Assembly (NCBI RefSeq): GCF_024679245.1
Contig: NC_090186.1
Coordinates: forward strand, 41,034,254 to 41,098,253
From: Pseudorasbora parva
Taxonomy: Eukaryota; Chordata; Actinopteri; Cypriniformes; Gobionidae
DNA: 64,000 nucleotides
Direction: 5' to 3'
Position 1 is the stretch's first letter; the number at the start of each line of letters is the position of its first letter. The position numbers were made by a program, and so were the translations under genes. The notes beneath the pieces are model-generated. The model ran no database searches. It was not told the DNA's origin and saw only the letters and a program-made list of their open reading frames with translations. This document shows, piece after piece, positions 11,881 to 24,232 of this stretch.

Positions 11881-13840
11881 AAAAATCAGTCTCTCTAAAT
11901 CCCTCTCTTCTTCTTGCTCTGCTCTGATTGGTCAGATAGCATAATCCGTTTTTGATTTGTCTACTGCTTACGGCACGTGTTGGAAACTATCATTTTAGGC
12001 CGGGTCAAACTAGACGCTGTTCGCTGGCAGCCAATAAAGACCATTGGTAGGCATTATGCAAATTTGTTTCATACATTGTTATGAATGTTACAGAAGTAAG
12101 ACTGGAATTCCTGACGACTCGCTTCGGCAGGTCAGAGACGATTATTTCTTTTGAAAGACCATAACTTTAATATGCACTTTAACCTTTACAACTTTGCAGA
12201 CACTGCATGAAATAATCTGAAATATCTGAAAAAACATAATTGAGGCAATTTAAAATAAAATACAATTTCTGTATGACTATATTTTAAAATAATAAATAAA
12301 TTATTTATTCATGTGATCAAAGTTGAATTTTCATGAATTTCAGTCTCACATGATCCTTCAGAAATATTCTAATATGAAGATGTGCTGCTCAAGAAACATT
12401 TCTTACCAACATGTGTTACTATATAATAAATACATTATATGCAGTTTTGCTGCTTCATATTTTTGTGGAAACTGAAGATTTCCTTTTGTTTAGGATTCTT
12501 TGATGAATAGAAAGATTAAACGCTTTGCCCCCTATTAAATTAAGTGATGACAAGTGATATATATATATATATAGTAACCTATATATTTATATGAAAAATT
12601 ACCGTTTTTAAGAAGGGAAACATGCCTAAACATTGTTATGCATTTTTCACAATGAATAATATAAGCTCTAATAAGACAGTGGAATCAAGGAATTCAGTGA
12701 CAACATGATAAGAGAAGCCCGTGGAAACCTACATCTAAACATGCGTACGTCAGGAGCAGATCTTGTTTTGCAGATTATATTACAGGTAAAATAATAAAAA
12801 AGGAAAATTCAGTCTCTTATCACCTTGTCAGTGAACTGCTTGTATACGCAGTCTTCTTTTAGCATATTTTATTCAACTGACTGGTGAAATGAAAAAGCAG
12901 CTGTTGCCTTTTTAGCCTTATTTGTGCTATAAAAAAACAAACATAACATTTTGTTTGTCTGTTTTTAAAAATAGCTAAATCTATCAGCAAGTTTTCCTAA
13001 TTTCCCCAACTTTTAGTCTTCTAAAAAAGTTTTGTTCTGAAAGTCAAACACATCAAGAAATCAGACCAAACCGTACCTTTCAGCTCAAATGTGCATAGCA
13101 CTTTCCGCTTGGCTTGGTTCGTCACACTTGGTTCCCAATTCATACAAGGATGAGGAATGATTACTGCAAGAGATAGTTTGGCATTCATGACTTCAATAAT
13201 AAAAACTAAATAATGTAAATCTTAACCAGTTACTAACCCCTGGAGAAGATCAGAAGCTCTCATTGAAGAACCCTGGGAACTTGACTTTGTTTTCTGGTGG
13301 ACAGATAAAAACCTGTGCACCTGAATCTGTGGAAACTTTGAGATTGTCACATTGACCCTTAGCATTTTTAGAAAGCTTTTGCCATTATTGTGTGAAGCAT
13401 AAATCAGATGTATTTTGGGGGGTTGCTAGTCACTCCTAGAAGAAAAGGTTCTATATAGGATCTGTTTCACTACAGTATATGGAACCTTTCAGAGATTCCC
13501 ATTCAAGTTCACACTCGCATATAATTAAATAGAGTAAAGGTTATGCGTATTTGGCGTGCTATCCAAGGGGAGGGCTCTAACCCCCGAGGACTACCCCCAT
13601 TCCAGGTTGGGACAGGAGTATTTAGAAGTGAGGAGATGGGGGGGTGGAGGGATGCTGGAAAACTGTCATTGAACTGCTGTATCTCGTTAACTGAGTTGAT
13701 AAACTGAATGTGCTCCTCCCATGTTAATTAGCTTAATTATTATCTAAATGTGATCCTCCTGAACTTTAATAAAACATACATTTTATGGATTTAGTTTGAA
13801 TTCATTAACATTTCCAATTTTGTTTTTATTATGACTAAAT
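11881..13840. other. Stretch with no gene, one interspersed repeat fragment
   Basis: At about 12300-12510 is a fragment of a repeat family ('cacatgatccttcagaaata', 'gtgctgctcaagaaacattt') whose other copies lie at 29210-29670, 35700-36240 and, as a short piece, 45690-45830. The rest is AT-rich DNA without a supported exon. Confidence 0.45.
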
Positions 13841-13843
13841 TTT

Positions 13844-14650
13844 ATAGCCTGGATGCCAGCCAAACTTAGCCCCGCCCACAACATTTTTAGGTCGGGCGGT
13901 TCGGTCTGGCCTCGCTCCATAGAGGAGTAATTATCTCCGAACAGAAACTGTTCAGACCAATGAAATCATCAGGGCGGGCTTTAGACGATGATCAAAGGGG
14001 CTTGGATTATATTTACTCGAATCCTAAACGGAGAGCTTGTTTGTATCTGCATTCACCTTCACAATTTCTCTCAAAGATGATGATCATGTTGGGTAACTAC
14101 TCTGTGTATCATTTAATTATTTTATTTTTTTACAACACCGGCAAAGATCGTGTATTCCAGCGTGTGCAGACAGGGTTGCCAAGTTTTTACAACAAAATCC
14201 ACCAACTACTAGCCCTAAACAATAGCTTCTGGGGGTTTTTCGGGGGGGAAAATTGTGTTTGGGGGGTAAAAAGTGTGTTATTTTGGCAAGGTTGCCTGCT
14301 AAAATTCACACCCATGGGTCTATATATCACATAATAGTCGCTTCAACCCTTGGACATAGAAAACAACCCGCGGAAAAAACAACGTGGACTTGGCAACACA
14401 GTGCAGTTGAGCTCTGTTGACATTTGACAATGCGTTGCTTCGTTGCTCTGATTGGTTTGCTCCATTGGGCTGTGATTATGAGGCGTGTTTCAACTGAACC
14501 AGGAAAGACATCAATTGGATAGACCTTTGTAGGTCTATCCAATTGAGGTCTTTCCTGATTCGGTTGAAACACGCCTCATAATCACAGCCCAATGGAGCAG
14601 TTTCAGACTCATATTCTGACTAGAATTGAGTATGACCACGTCAGGCTATA
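13844..14650. mobile_element. TIR element with a long internal hairpin
   Basis: Ends are TATAGCCTGG and the near-inverse CAGGCTATA. Inside, 14450-14520 and 14525-14600 are near-perfect inverted arms ('gctccattgggctgtgatta' against its complement) around a short loop. A fragment with the same left end is at 54471-54540, and an element with similar ends lies at 46443-46933. The 124-residue frame at 13960-14334 has no recognisable domain. Confidence 0.6.
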
Positions 14651-15890
14651 AATTTTATGAAACAGACTGTGAAACAATCTATCCATAGAAAAAAAAACTA
14701 CTTAAACATTTTATTATGCAATCATTTAAGACGTTTGAATTTAAATAGGCAAATGTCTATGATTGGATCATTACTGAAGTGATTATTGTTTCTAGCACGT
14801 GTGACAACAATTCTTCAACCCTGATTGATTTTTCATTTCTTAAACAACCAGTAAGACACATCATGGCCATATTCCAGGATGACAATATCCCGATTCCTCA
14901 GCTCAGATTGTGAGAGAATGGTTGAGGGAGAATGAAGAATCATTTCCACTCATGATTCAACCCCTCTGAGAAAAGTCTTTGGGATGTGCTGGAGGAGACT
15001 TTACAGAGAGCTGGACTCTTGCATGGGAAATACAAGATCTAGATGAAAAAAGTATGCACTTCTTGATGGAAATAACATCACAACATTGATTTCCATCAAG
15101 AGGTGCATATATTTTCAGTATAAGGTAATATAACGTGTTGAAACATAATAATTATTGCAATAATGATCCAGTAAGACTGTTAAGCATTTGTTGCAAATAT
15201 TTTGACCGGGCAGCGTATAGAACCCAAATTAACCTTTTATTTATAAGAGTGTACTCTTAAGTTTGTATTCCATAGGATATTTTTCTCCCTCATTTACCAA
15301 AGCTCTTCATATATTCAAATCTGAATCTGTCCCTAAAAAACGACAGTCAAAATACACATAAAATGCAAAATGCACATAAAAAGAAATTTTTGAGCTTCGA
15401 AGTCTGTTGATGGCCCATCTGCCTGCCAGTAGCCCAGCGCAGTATTGCAGCTTTGAGTATCTCCTGTGCTGGTGATGCTCTCTCACCAAACACACCGGCC
15501 CTCTCAATGTTCCCTTCATCTTGTCAGCTCAGAAAGGCTGCCGGTGTTTTGATGCTGCTAGCAGTATGACGCCACAGCCAGTAAAATGCCAGAGGGAAAA
15601 ATGCCCTTAAGGTGTAGTATCCGCTCTCCTCCCTCCGTTCACTAGCTTAACGTCTATAAACAGACACTAAACGCTGGGTCTCCCTTTCTGACAGCCATTT
15701 TAAACCAGACCTCACACGGACCTGCGCTGTCAGTTCTGCTGACATGCTTTTCTGTGTTTTCAGCAAAAATGCTCTTTTGAAGTAATTGCCTCTTCTTGTG
15801 TGTGAAACTTCACATTTGGAAGGTGTGCTTGAAAAGAAATTTCTTGTTTTGAAGACATGGTGTACATTATGTAACACTGTTATCGATCAA
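14651..15890. other. Stretch with probable decayed transposon sequence
   Basis: At about 14850-15060, phrases such as 'atcccgattcctcagctcag', 'aatgaagaatcatttccact' and 'ggagactttacagagagctg' resemble the degraded 3' part of a mariner/Tc1-like transposase gene, but no intact frame survives and the likeness is weak. The remainder shows nothing coding. Confidence 0.25.
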
Positions 15891-15892
15891 AA

Positions 15893-17206
15893 CTAGGGCT
15901 GTCAAAGTTAATGCATTAACACGTAAAATGTATTCAATATTGACTACATTAATGCATTTAATCAATTTCATACTGCAACTGTTCCATAGTATTCTAATGT
16001 ACCCTGTAAAAATATACCCGTAAAACAACGGGAAAAGTACTGCCAACTTATTACCTGGACATTTCTGTTAACCCTAAAACAACGCAATGAAGTTAAAAAT
16101 CCAAAATACACATAAAACACCTGTGAAAAAATAAATATGGAAAATTCAGTCAAATGAATACAGTACATTGTGCCCTATTTTACAGATTTTTTTTAAAGTG
16201 TATGATTATTCAAATCTGATTATAACTGAACAGAGCATGCACCTACACACAAAAAGTCACCTGTTTATCAGTAAATCATAAAGAAAACACTTTTCTACGA
16301 GATGCTTATTTAAACATCCAATCTAAATAGGATGTTTAAAACAAGTAAAGCACTTTTTCTATCATGAATATAATCATGCACCTTTGCATTGAGCTGTTTG
16401 CATTTCCTGTGCATTTTTAATGCTGCTTAAGCTATATACACCTACATATACATATATTTTTTGTGCGAGATTGGACAAGGGACTGTTCACAGAATGCATT
16501 TGCTAAACAAGCACTAGACAGACGTGTTTGACCGTTGCACCCATGCCTTGCGTCTTTTGCAGCATCATGCACATGACACAGGTTTCTAAAAATGCAGCAA
16601 ACTTAAAATAAGTTTGTACAAAATAAGACATGTCTGTAGACCTTGCGGTTTTTCACCATTTCACTGCCCGCATCTCACATTTTTCAAAGCAAAACGTGTT
16701 CTGTGTGAACCAGCCCTAAGAATATCGCAAATGTACATATCGCAATATGCATATCGCAATGGCATGCAATATCTGAATGATTTTAATTAGGCTACTTTAA
16801 CATTGTGAAAAGTGTATGTTTTAGGTCAACACATAGCATAGACTGGGCACATGACTGTTACTTATGGGACTTGTTTGATGTTAAAAAGAGTTATTAAACG
16901 CAATAATTTGCGAAAAACTATAACTTGCATTCTCGCGCTGTCTAACACACACACACACACACACACACACCGAAAAATGAACGACACTGCTGGTCACTTT
17001 CAGAAGTTGTAGCAATGCTTTTTTCCCCTCAGTTTTTAAACACAAATTCTCAGTTTTTTAAATATTTTTAATTTAAAAATAGATTAAATTTATTTTTAAA
17101 TAGATTTTACACACTAATTAAAATATCGTATTGCATATCGAATATTGCATTATTTAACAAGATATTGCATATCGCATTTTTCTTCAATATCGTACAGCCC
17201 TACTAA
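15893..17206. mobile_element. Composite of DNA-transposon-derived repeats
   Basis: The left edge is CTAGGGCTGTC and the right edge GTACAGCCCTAC, an imperfect inverted pair. Inside are a CACTGTAAAA-family element (about 16000-16200), repeated 'atatcgcaat' motifs at 16720-16770 and 17120-17190, and a CA microsatellite. Several insertions are probably layered here. No coding capacity. Confidence 0.45.
16945..16970. repeat. Short (CA)n microsatellite
   Basis: About 13 CA units inside the composite repeat region. Confidence 0.95.
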
Positions 17207-18394
17207 GAAGCATCACTTAAATTCCCAACCATGCAAAATGTCGCAGTTAATAATTACACATGAGCCAATTTTCTTGGAGCTTGCATTAACACATTACTTT
17301 AAATGATAAAATTATGATACTGAACGATTCAACTTTTGAATTGATTGATGGCTAAAATGAAAACCTATTACTTTTAATTGCAATTGTTTCAGTATATAGG
17401 GTTACAATTGAAGCTTCAATAAGACATTTTGAAAAATCAAAGACTGTTCAATGGACTGTACTGTTATATTTTGGTGTCAAATGTTCAGCTGAAAAAATTA
17501 GGCATGTTTACACAATTTTCCTCAATCTGAATGAATCCAAACTGACCAAATTAATCTCAGCTGACATACCTAAAAATAAAGCTGCCAAAAACATCAGAAG
17601 AGCTTTTCCAGCAAATGTTTAGTCTGACCAGTTTGTAAGATGTAAGACATAAATAAACATACACACATCTGCAAGACATAAAACATATATGTAAACATAC
17701 GCATCACGGCATAGTGGTTGAGAAAATAGTTGTTTACCAACTTGATATTTTACTACTTTGTATTAATTATTTATTAATTATTTTTATATTAAGTCTACCT
17801 CACCTCCTACAATCTGATCAAATGTTAATTCGGATTGCTTTTCAGTTTGGATGATCAATCCATCCAGTGACTAACAGATTAGTTGGTTTAGTTCACAGAT
17901 TAGTAGAAAATACAGCTGCAAAACAAAACTTATGTGTGCCATAGGACCCTTAACACAGACAAACCTATTGAGCAGACTGTTGTTTTAATTTGTGGCAATT
18001 CCTACGGACTAAACCCTTTTCTAACTGGATCAGGACTTGGCATCACGCTGGAGTCATCTGACACAAATGTGGCTGAAATGATCTCCGGGAAGGGTTGAGC
18101 ATGAGACACAATGTGATGTATCGTAAATTATACCGATCTTCATGCTGTCAGGACACCGCTTCAGGACGTCTGCGGTTCAGTGAAAGTTTATGCTCACACC
18201 AGGATTCGATCTCGACGTGAATTCAGACCAAGAGAGCAAATCCGACCTATTAAAGAATAAGCATCAACTGTTAAGAGACGGTCAAGACTGCAATTGTTTT
18301 ATGTGAGATCACAGGAGCATATCATACACTGACGTGATTGTTACACGGCCATCGGCATCCTAAACGATGCCAACAAACAGATCCGGGGAAATGC
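17207..18394. other. Stretch with no gene recognised
   Basis: AT-rich sequence without repeats that I can pair or exons that I can support. Confidence 0.4.
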
Positions 18395-19620
18395 TTAAAG
18401 TAGCCGAGACGTCGGTTTGCTCTCCGTTGAGGGTGGAGGGGAGAGGGGAAGGTATAAAAGAAGACTCGGACTTGCTACAAAGGCTTTAGATGAGAGCAAG
18501 ACAGACAGGACGGGAAAAGCACAAAGCCGCCAGGGCGCAGGATGATCTCGGCATGGCGTGCGACGCCAGGCCCGCGCATACACACACATACACAATAACG
18601 GGCGCGTGTTTGAGGCCAAGCCGAGCACAGCAGCATTAATGTAGAGTGGGACTCAGGTAGCAGCCTGCTGTCAATCATTCATCCATCCACCTGACTAATT
18701 GGCTTCTTACCCTCTCTCCACCCGGCTCCTGTGCTAACCGCTCGCCTCTGGCAAAAATGCAGATGAGCGCTGGAGAAGGCGTCTGGCGGAGGGAGGGAGA
18801 GGAGAGGAGGAAAACTGCAGCTTTAGTTAATTATCTCTCTGAGTCAGTCTGTCCGACAGCAGCCCACACAGCGCACTTATGCTAAACAGCAAAGCATCCT
18901 GGGAATTGGAGTGACAGCTCATTTTCCTCCTGCAATTTTATATGAAAGGTGCACCAGAGACCTGCACCCCTCCTTCTATCTATCCATCCATCCATCTCTC
19001 CCTCTTCTCCTCTATCGGTTCTTGTCTTTCTCCCCTCACACTTGTTCTCCCTCTCTTTCTGGGTGGCGAGGACTCATGGGATGTTGGTGTGGTAGCTGTC
19101 AGTGACACTGTGTATGCCTTCTCTCTCGCGCGCTCGCTCTTTCTCTCTCTCTGCGCTGACAGCGGCTTGTTGACAAACGCCAGCAGTCATCTCGGCACCC
19201 TGGGAAATCTCTGCTACCATTTTGTCAGCAGAATGACAGAAGCTGTTAATGTCTCAAATTCTCCCCGTGACAGAGAGCCATCTTGTTGACAGTGTTTGAC
19301 ATTCGGCGCTCAATTCATGTCGTCCATTTTAATTTATTATATTTTTTTGTGCACCAGAGCCAACCCCCCCTTCACTTTCTCTCTCTTGCTCTCTCTCCCT
19401 CACTCACACACTCATGGATCCCATGGCTCCTCGACGGAAAAATTAACAGTTACTCGATTTGTCTGAATGTAGCTGTGGAGCTGCTAATGATTTTTGTCCG
19501 GTAATGAGAATTGTGTCAGTGTCCTGTTAAAAATGAAATAAATCCTTCGCTTCGTATGAATCCACCGGCATATCTCCTGCCAGGCGCGATCGATGCAATT
19601 TACAAATTAGAGTTGGGGGA
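18395..19620. promoter_or_regulatory. Candidate conserved noncoding or enhancer block
   Basis: Unlike its surroundings this 1.2-kb block is GC-balanced, has no mobile-element signature and is dense in motifs: homeodomain-type TAATTA cores (for example 'agttaattatctctct' near 18825), a TATAAAAG box at 18453-18460 on the plus strand, and a possible donor (CTCAG/GTAGC) near 18655. Pyrimidine tracts occur at 18980-19060 and 19370-19410. No frame has a recognisable protein. An enhancer or the 5' noncoding exon of an unknown gene are both possible; conservation cannot be judged from one sequence. Confidence 0.3.
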
Positions 19621-20892
19621 AAAAAATCGTTTATTCCCTCTCTGGGGTGTATAATGCAAACATGCCGAAAACAAGAAGTTCCAAAGTAAAAGCAAAATGA
19701 AACAATACACAAAACACGGCGGTATATCAAATATACAGGACTACTTCTATAAAAAATGCACGGTAAAAAATAAAATACATTCACAGTACATGATGTCACA
19801 GACTTTACAACCTAATAATATTAATGTGAAAAGTAAGTGTTTTCAGAGATGGCAAAACTAGGCAGATGTTTAACGACTAGGAAGTTCATCAGCGTTCTGG
19901 TTGAGCCGTGTTGCTTATAGGTGAAATATGAACAGAGTCAGATGGACAAGGGTTGTGATTTTCTGTGCAGATTTGGAAAGAAAATCAATATCTAATGTAG
20001 CTCAGACTCTGTATCTGATATCCACACCAATTAGCCAAAATAAAAAAGGTGCGGAGGATATGTAATGATGGGTGGCCAATTCAGTGGGAAAAACGCAGTA
20101 AAAGTCAGGTCTCATGTCTGACAGAGAATTATGGGCTTTTATGGCCTAATTGTGATGTATGTAGACAAGAAGGAACTGATTTTTTGTACTAATAGAGGAC
20201 AGCGGTGCCTGCAGGATTTCATCTGAGGATACGCAGATCCCCCCCAAACAACCCTAAAAAGTTCAAATATATGCTCATGTTAAAAATTCAACTCTCTGAG
20301 AGAAGTTTTGATTTTCTAGTATGTTTAGCATTCATGTAACTAGCCTTTCTACAAGACCAAGATCGAAAACAACAGTACACCTGAGCAAAACGAATGTGCC
20401 TACAGACATGTTTTATACATTTTACAACACGAAAACAGCAAAAAAAGGGGTGAATAAACGGTAAAAGACATCCACCTAGCACATGTTAAAAAAAACAGCA
20501 TGGACGCACACAAAACTTTAGGTTTGAATGGGCACTTATTGACAACTTTTGCTTCAATTGTTTGTAAAATATCCACTTCATCCAATGCGGTTTGTTCTTA
20601 AGTAGCATATCAAGGTGTTGTCTGTTTTTTTGGTGACTGAAAAACTACTTAATATTCATTGAGAGAGCGGTCCAAATTAATGTGAATCGATTCAGGTCTT
20701 TTTTCAAAAACATTTGGTCAAATCAGAAACAGAAATACGGCTGCAGGTGCCACTGATATAAAAGAAAGATATTAAAGAACCAAAAGTCTGAATGAAAGTG
20801 AGCGAGAAAGCACTGATCTTGGATTCTGTCCCTTATTTAAGTGTACTAAAAAACTGACTATAGGATAGCAACTGATCTGAGTTCACACTAAC
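19621..20892. other. Stretch with no gene recognised
   Basis: AT-rich single-copy-looking DNA. The longest frames (60-90 codons) are low in complexity and match nothing I know. If the small minus-strand exon at 20893-20934 were real and terminal, this stretch would be its 3' UTR. Confidence 0.35.
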
Positions 20893-20934
20893 CGGTTTTG
20901 TTGAACAAGATCCCTCCAATTAAGACTTGAATCC
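20890..20934 (-). other. Speculative small terminal exon
   Basis: On the minus strand, 'ctttctttgcag' (a good acceptor) is followed by a frame reading IQVLIGGILFNKTG and then TAG. The same point could be a donor (GTTAGT), giving a 42-bp internal exon at 20893-20934. Its phase matches the donor of the putative start exon at 22543-22593. Together they would give a 30-residue peptide with one short hydrophobic stretch. I do not recognise it, and a frame this short can arise by chance. Confidence 0.15.
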
Positions 20935-21175
20935 CTGCAAAGAAAGTCAAAAGTTGGGGGATGTTAAAATTAAGCAAATGTTTACATACATACACACACA
21001 TAGTATACATTTAAACAGATTTCAAAAGTTTCAGTGACCAAAAAAGTTAGCTAAACACATGCTTGGGAAAAGTCATTGGTGAGGACGTTACAATAATAGT
21101 AAGCAGTTGTGTGAGCTATTTCCGTTAGAATTAGTATAAGATGTACAGTACATCACAAAAAAATAATTCAAAATA

Positions 21176-21416
21176 GCAAAAAAAGAAGATATTTGGAAAA
21201 ATGTTTGTAACCAAGCAGATTGAACATTCACTACCATAGCAGGGGGGAAATACTATGGTAGTGAATGGTTGCTCTATCTGCTTTGTTACAATTTTTTCCC
21301 CAAATATCTTCTTTTGTGTTCAGCAGAAGAAAGAAACTCACACAGGTTTGGAACAACTTGAGGGTGAGTAGATGAAGACAAAATGTTAATTTTTGGGTGA
21401 ACTATCCCTTTAAGGC
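21176..21416. mobile_element. 5'-truncated palindromic MITE
   Basis: A hairpin is formed by 'agaagatatttggaaaaatg' and its inverse near 21295, with 'attcactaccatag' on both sides of a short loop at 21230-21265. The right end is 'gggtgaactatccctttaa', the terminal repeat seen in the TTAA-flanked family. The corresponding left terminus is missing, so this copy is truncated. Confidence 0.7.
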
Positions 21417-22542
21417 TATATTCATCCGAATACATTTAAAAACTGCGTTTCAAAACACACTGTCCACACTAGCGTTTTCCAGAAGTTTCTCGTTTGAAAT
21501 GTCAGAAAAGATTAGAAACAGTGTGAAAGCTCACTTGACGGAACAAGACATAGCTATCATGTAGTTATCATGCAATTGCCCTAGCAGGATCATTTTATTG
21601 CACTCAGTCACCGTGTGTTTGGTCTAAAACACAACTGCTCTCATGTTTTGCCACAGGGCAGCAAATGCAAGTAAATATTCTGTCATCTTTGCTGGACTGT
21701 GATATGAAGTGTGCAAAGTAACATTTTAAAAACAGCGTGAAAGAGAATAGCACAGGCACCATACTGGTATAAACATGAATATCTATTGATTTAATATGTG
21801 TCACATGACTAAACATGCGTAATCGTTTTCAAATACCTAGGTGCCCTATAATGAGTTGAAATAATATTGTAAATTGTTCTCGGATATCTATAGAGCATGT
21901 GGCTTGCAAAAATGGTCCAGAAACTGTTTTACTGGTCCATTTACAACACTAGAAATTATCCCTAAAATGAAATGGCCTGTTTTTGCCTTATTTGGAAGGG
22001 TCGTGAATAATAATATCAAGCTCTGCTTTGATTGGCTTATTTCAATAGCTCACAACTGCAGTTATTCAGCTAACCCAATCGCGAACAGCACAAGTGGCTC
22101 GTGAGTCCTGACAGAACACAGATCAACTAAGCAGAAAATCTCAAATGGAGATGCTAAATGCAGATTACTTGTTTATTGGTGTTTTCAGGTCATCGGCATG
22201 CAATTGCAGATTGGACGTTTAAGTAAAACACCAGACAGACACGTTCTTTTAACAGAAAAACCCTGATTGGGGGATTTAAATTACTGAAATCTGGCAACCA
22301 CAAGCATGAATACTCGTAAGTTCCCCCTTTTTTAGTCTCGTTTTTTTTCGTCAACGATATTGCATTTTTATATAGTCACAATAATCGTTTAGGGACTTTG
22401 TCATATTATGGAAAGAAAAGTCGTCAATTAACATTTTTCTTCATATTTTTGTTAACAAAATTGACTCTAGTCAGAGCAAACTAACAACTTTGAATTAATT
22501 TGGTGCTGTATCCTGTTATAGATAATCAACCATACCTGTTGA

Positions 22543-22660
22543 CAGTTCTGTCCTGTGGGAAGGCAATGAGAAGTGCTCCATGATCTGCTTCTACTTCTGT
22601 TGATTCAGTGCAGGTCCACATTAATACTGCCTGGCCTTGAACATGGGCTGTTTATATGCA
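22543..22660 (-). other. Speculative promoter and first exon of a tiny gene
   Basis: On the minus strand an ATTTGCAT octamer runs straight into TATAAA (about 22653-22664). About 75 bases downstream an ATG opens MEHFSLPSHRTELST, ending at an ACAG/GTATGG donor. The octamer-TATA arrangement is promoter-like and the donor is good, but there is no homology I recognise and no proof of transcription. Confidence 0.15.
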
Positions 22661-22769
22661 AATTTGGGGAGGCATACATATTAATGATCCCAACTGTTAC
22701 ATCACAGTTGGTGTTATGTTAGGATTCACCTGTTTTTCAGTGGTCTTTCTCAAGCATAACGGCAGTTTC

Positions 22770-23605
22770 ACACCGCAAGCGTGAGCGGCGCATATTTTTT
22801 TTCGGCGCCCATGTTAATCAATGAGTGCATTCACACCGGGAGCAGGAGTAGCATGTGAGCGTCAAGCAAGAGTGTCGCTTGAGCAGCAGTGAAGCGGGGG
22901 TTTCGGTGGCGAGCCTATTTTTGCTGCACTGCTGACGCTCAATTAAAGTGAAAGCACCCTTTTAAAGGACAAAATAAATATGATTTCAGACAAAAAGTGC
23001 TTAAAATGCACACAAGAAGCACATGTAGTGTGTTTTAACAATAACTGGAGTGTGCCAGAATTTTTTTTTTTTGAAGATTTACCCATTTAAACTTGTTTTA
23101 ATTATTCAGTTTGTGTGAAAGTATGGTTATGATTATAAAAATTAAGTAAACGAGCCAGAAAATATGATAAACTTTCTTTTAGTTTAGTATGTAACACTCA
23201 GACAGGTATAGAAGCTCTAGCAGCCGCAGTCACGGTGTAAAGTGAAAGCACACTTTTGATAGACAAAAATATAATATCACACAAAAAGCACTCAAAATGC
23301 ACACAAGAAGCATGTGTGGTGTGTTTTAACAATAACTGGAGTGTGTCATTAAAGAAAACAAAGAATAAAAAATATCTGTAGAAGATTTACCTTGTTTTAA
23401 TTATTTAGTTTGGGTGAAAGTATGATTATGATTATAAAAAGTAAAGTAAACTAGCCAGACAACTTTCTTTTGTATGTAACACTCAGACAGCTATAGGCTC
23501 TAGCATTGTGGGAGCAGCTGTGACTGTGACGCTGTACAAACGCTTCCAGTGTGAATACTGTCGTGCGTCTGCAGCTGCAGTGACGGTGTAGTTACGCTGA
23601 CAGTG
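22770..23605. mobile_element. TIR element with an internal tandem duplication
   Basis: The left end reads 'ggcagtttcacac' and the right end 'gtgtgaaacagcc', an inverted pair. Inside, a segment from about 22948 ('aaagtgaaagcacccttt') is repeated from about 23239 with the shared tail 'gtgttttaacaataactgga', giving two diverged copies of a unit near 290 bp. Noncoding. Confidence 0.65.
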
Positions 23606-24232
23606 TGAAACAGCCTAAGATTTACATATGAAGGAGAAAACAAAGGTGTTTGAGGCTCATGGTATGTTAGTTCCATGTACAGAACTCTTAACTACGCCAA
23701 AGTAAATACAGTTTTCCAAAAACGGCATCTCAGTGTGTATGAATGGCTAAAACGGATAGAAAAATATATGCTTTCAAACGAAAACGTATTAGTGTAGACA
23801 AGGCCTAATTGTGTTGTGTGAGGCAAACGTCGAAAAAAGGGTCAAAGGTCATTGAATAGTCCAGAAAATGTGTTTGACAGATTAAACATGTCAGCCATAA
23901 TAATAAAAAGTCACAAAACCTTTTTTTTTTAAATGGTAGCAGATGATATAAGCTTACATGGTATTGATGATTAGGCCTACCATATTCATTTACCATGGTA
24001 TCAGATTATCATGGTATTTTACTTCAAATTCCCCTGACAGAATACCTACCATCCATTTTTACCGAAACCCTCCCACAACAAAATCCAAATCAAATATGAT
24101 TGAGAAAGTGAGTCATTAACTACAAAATCAACATCTGAGCTTAACAATTTCCTTTATATTCTCCATCTACTAAGGGAAAATTCCCCCGAAACGAAGTTTA
24201 GAATACAGATTTATCCTATATAAACAATTACC

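Noticed and set aside
13960..14334. 124-codon plus-strand frame
   Set aside because: It lies wholly inside a TIR element, has no domain and is not supported by splice signals.
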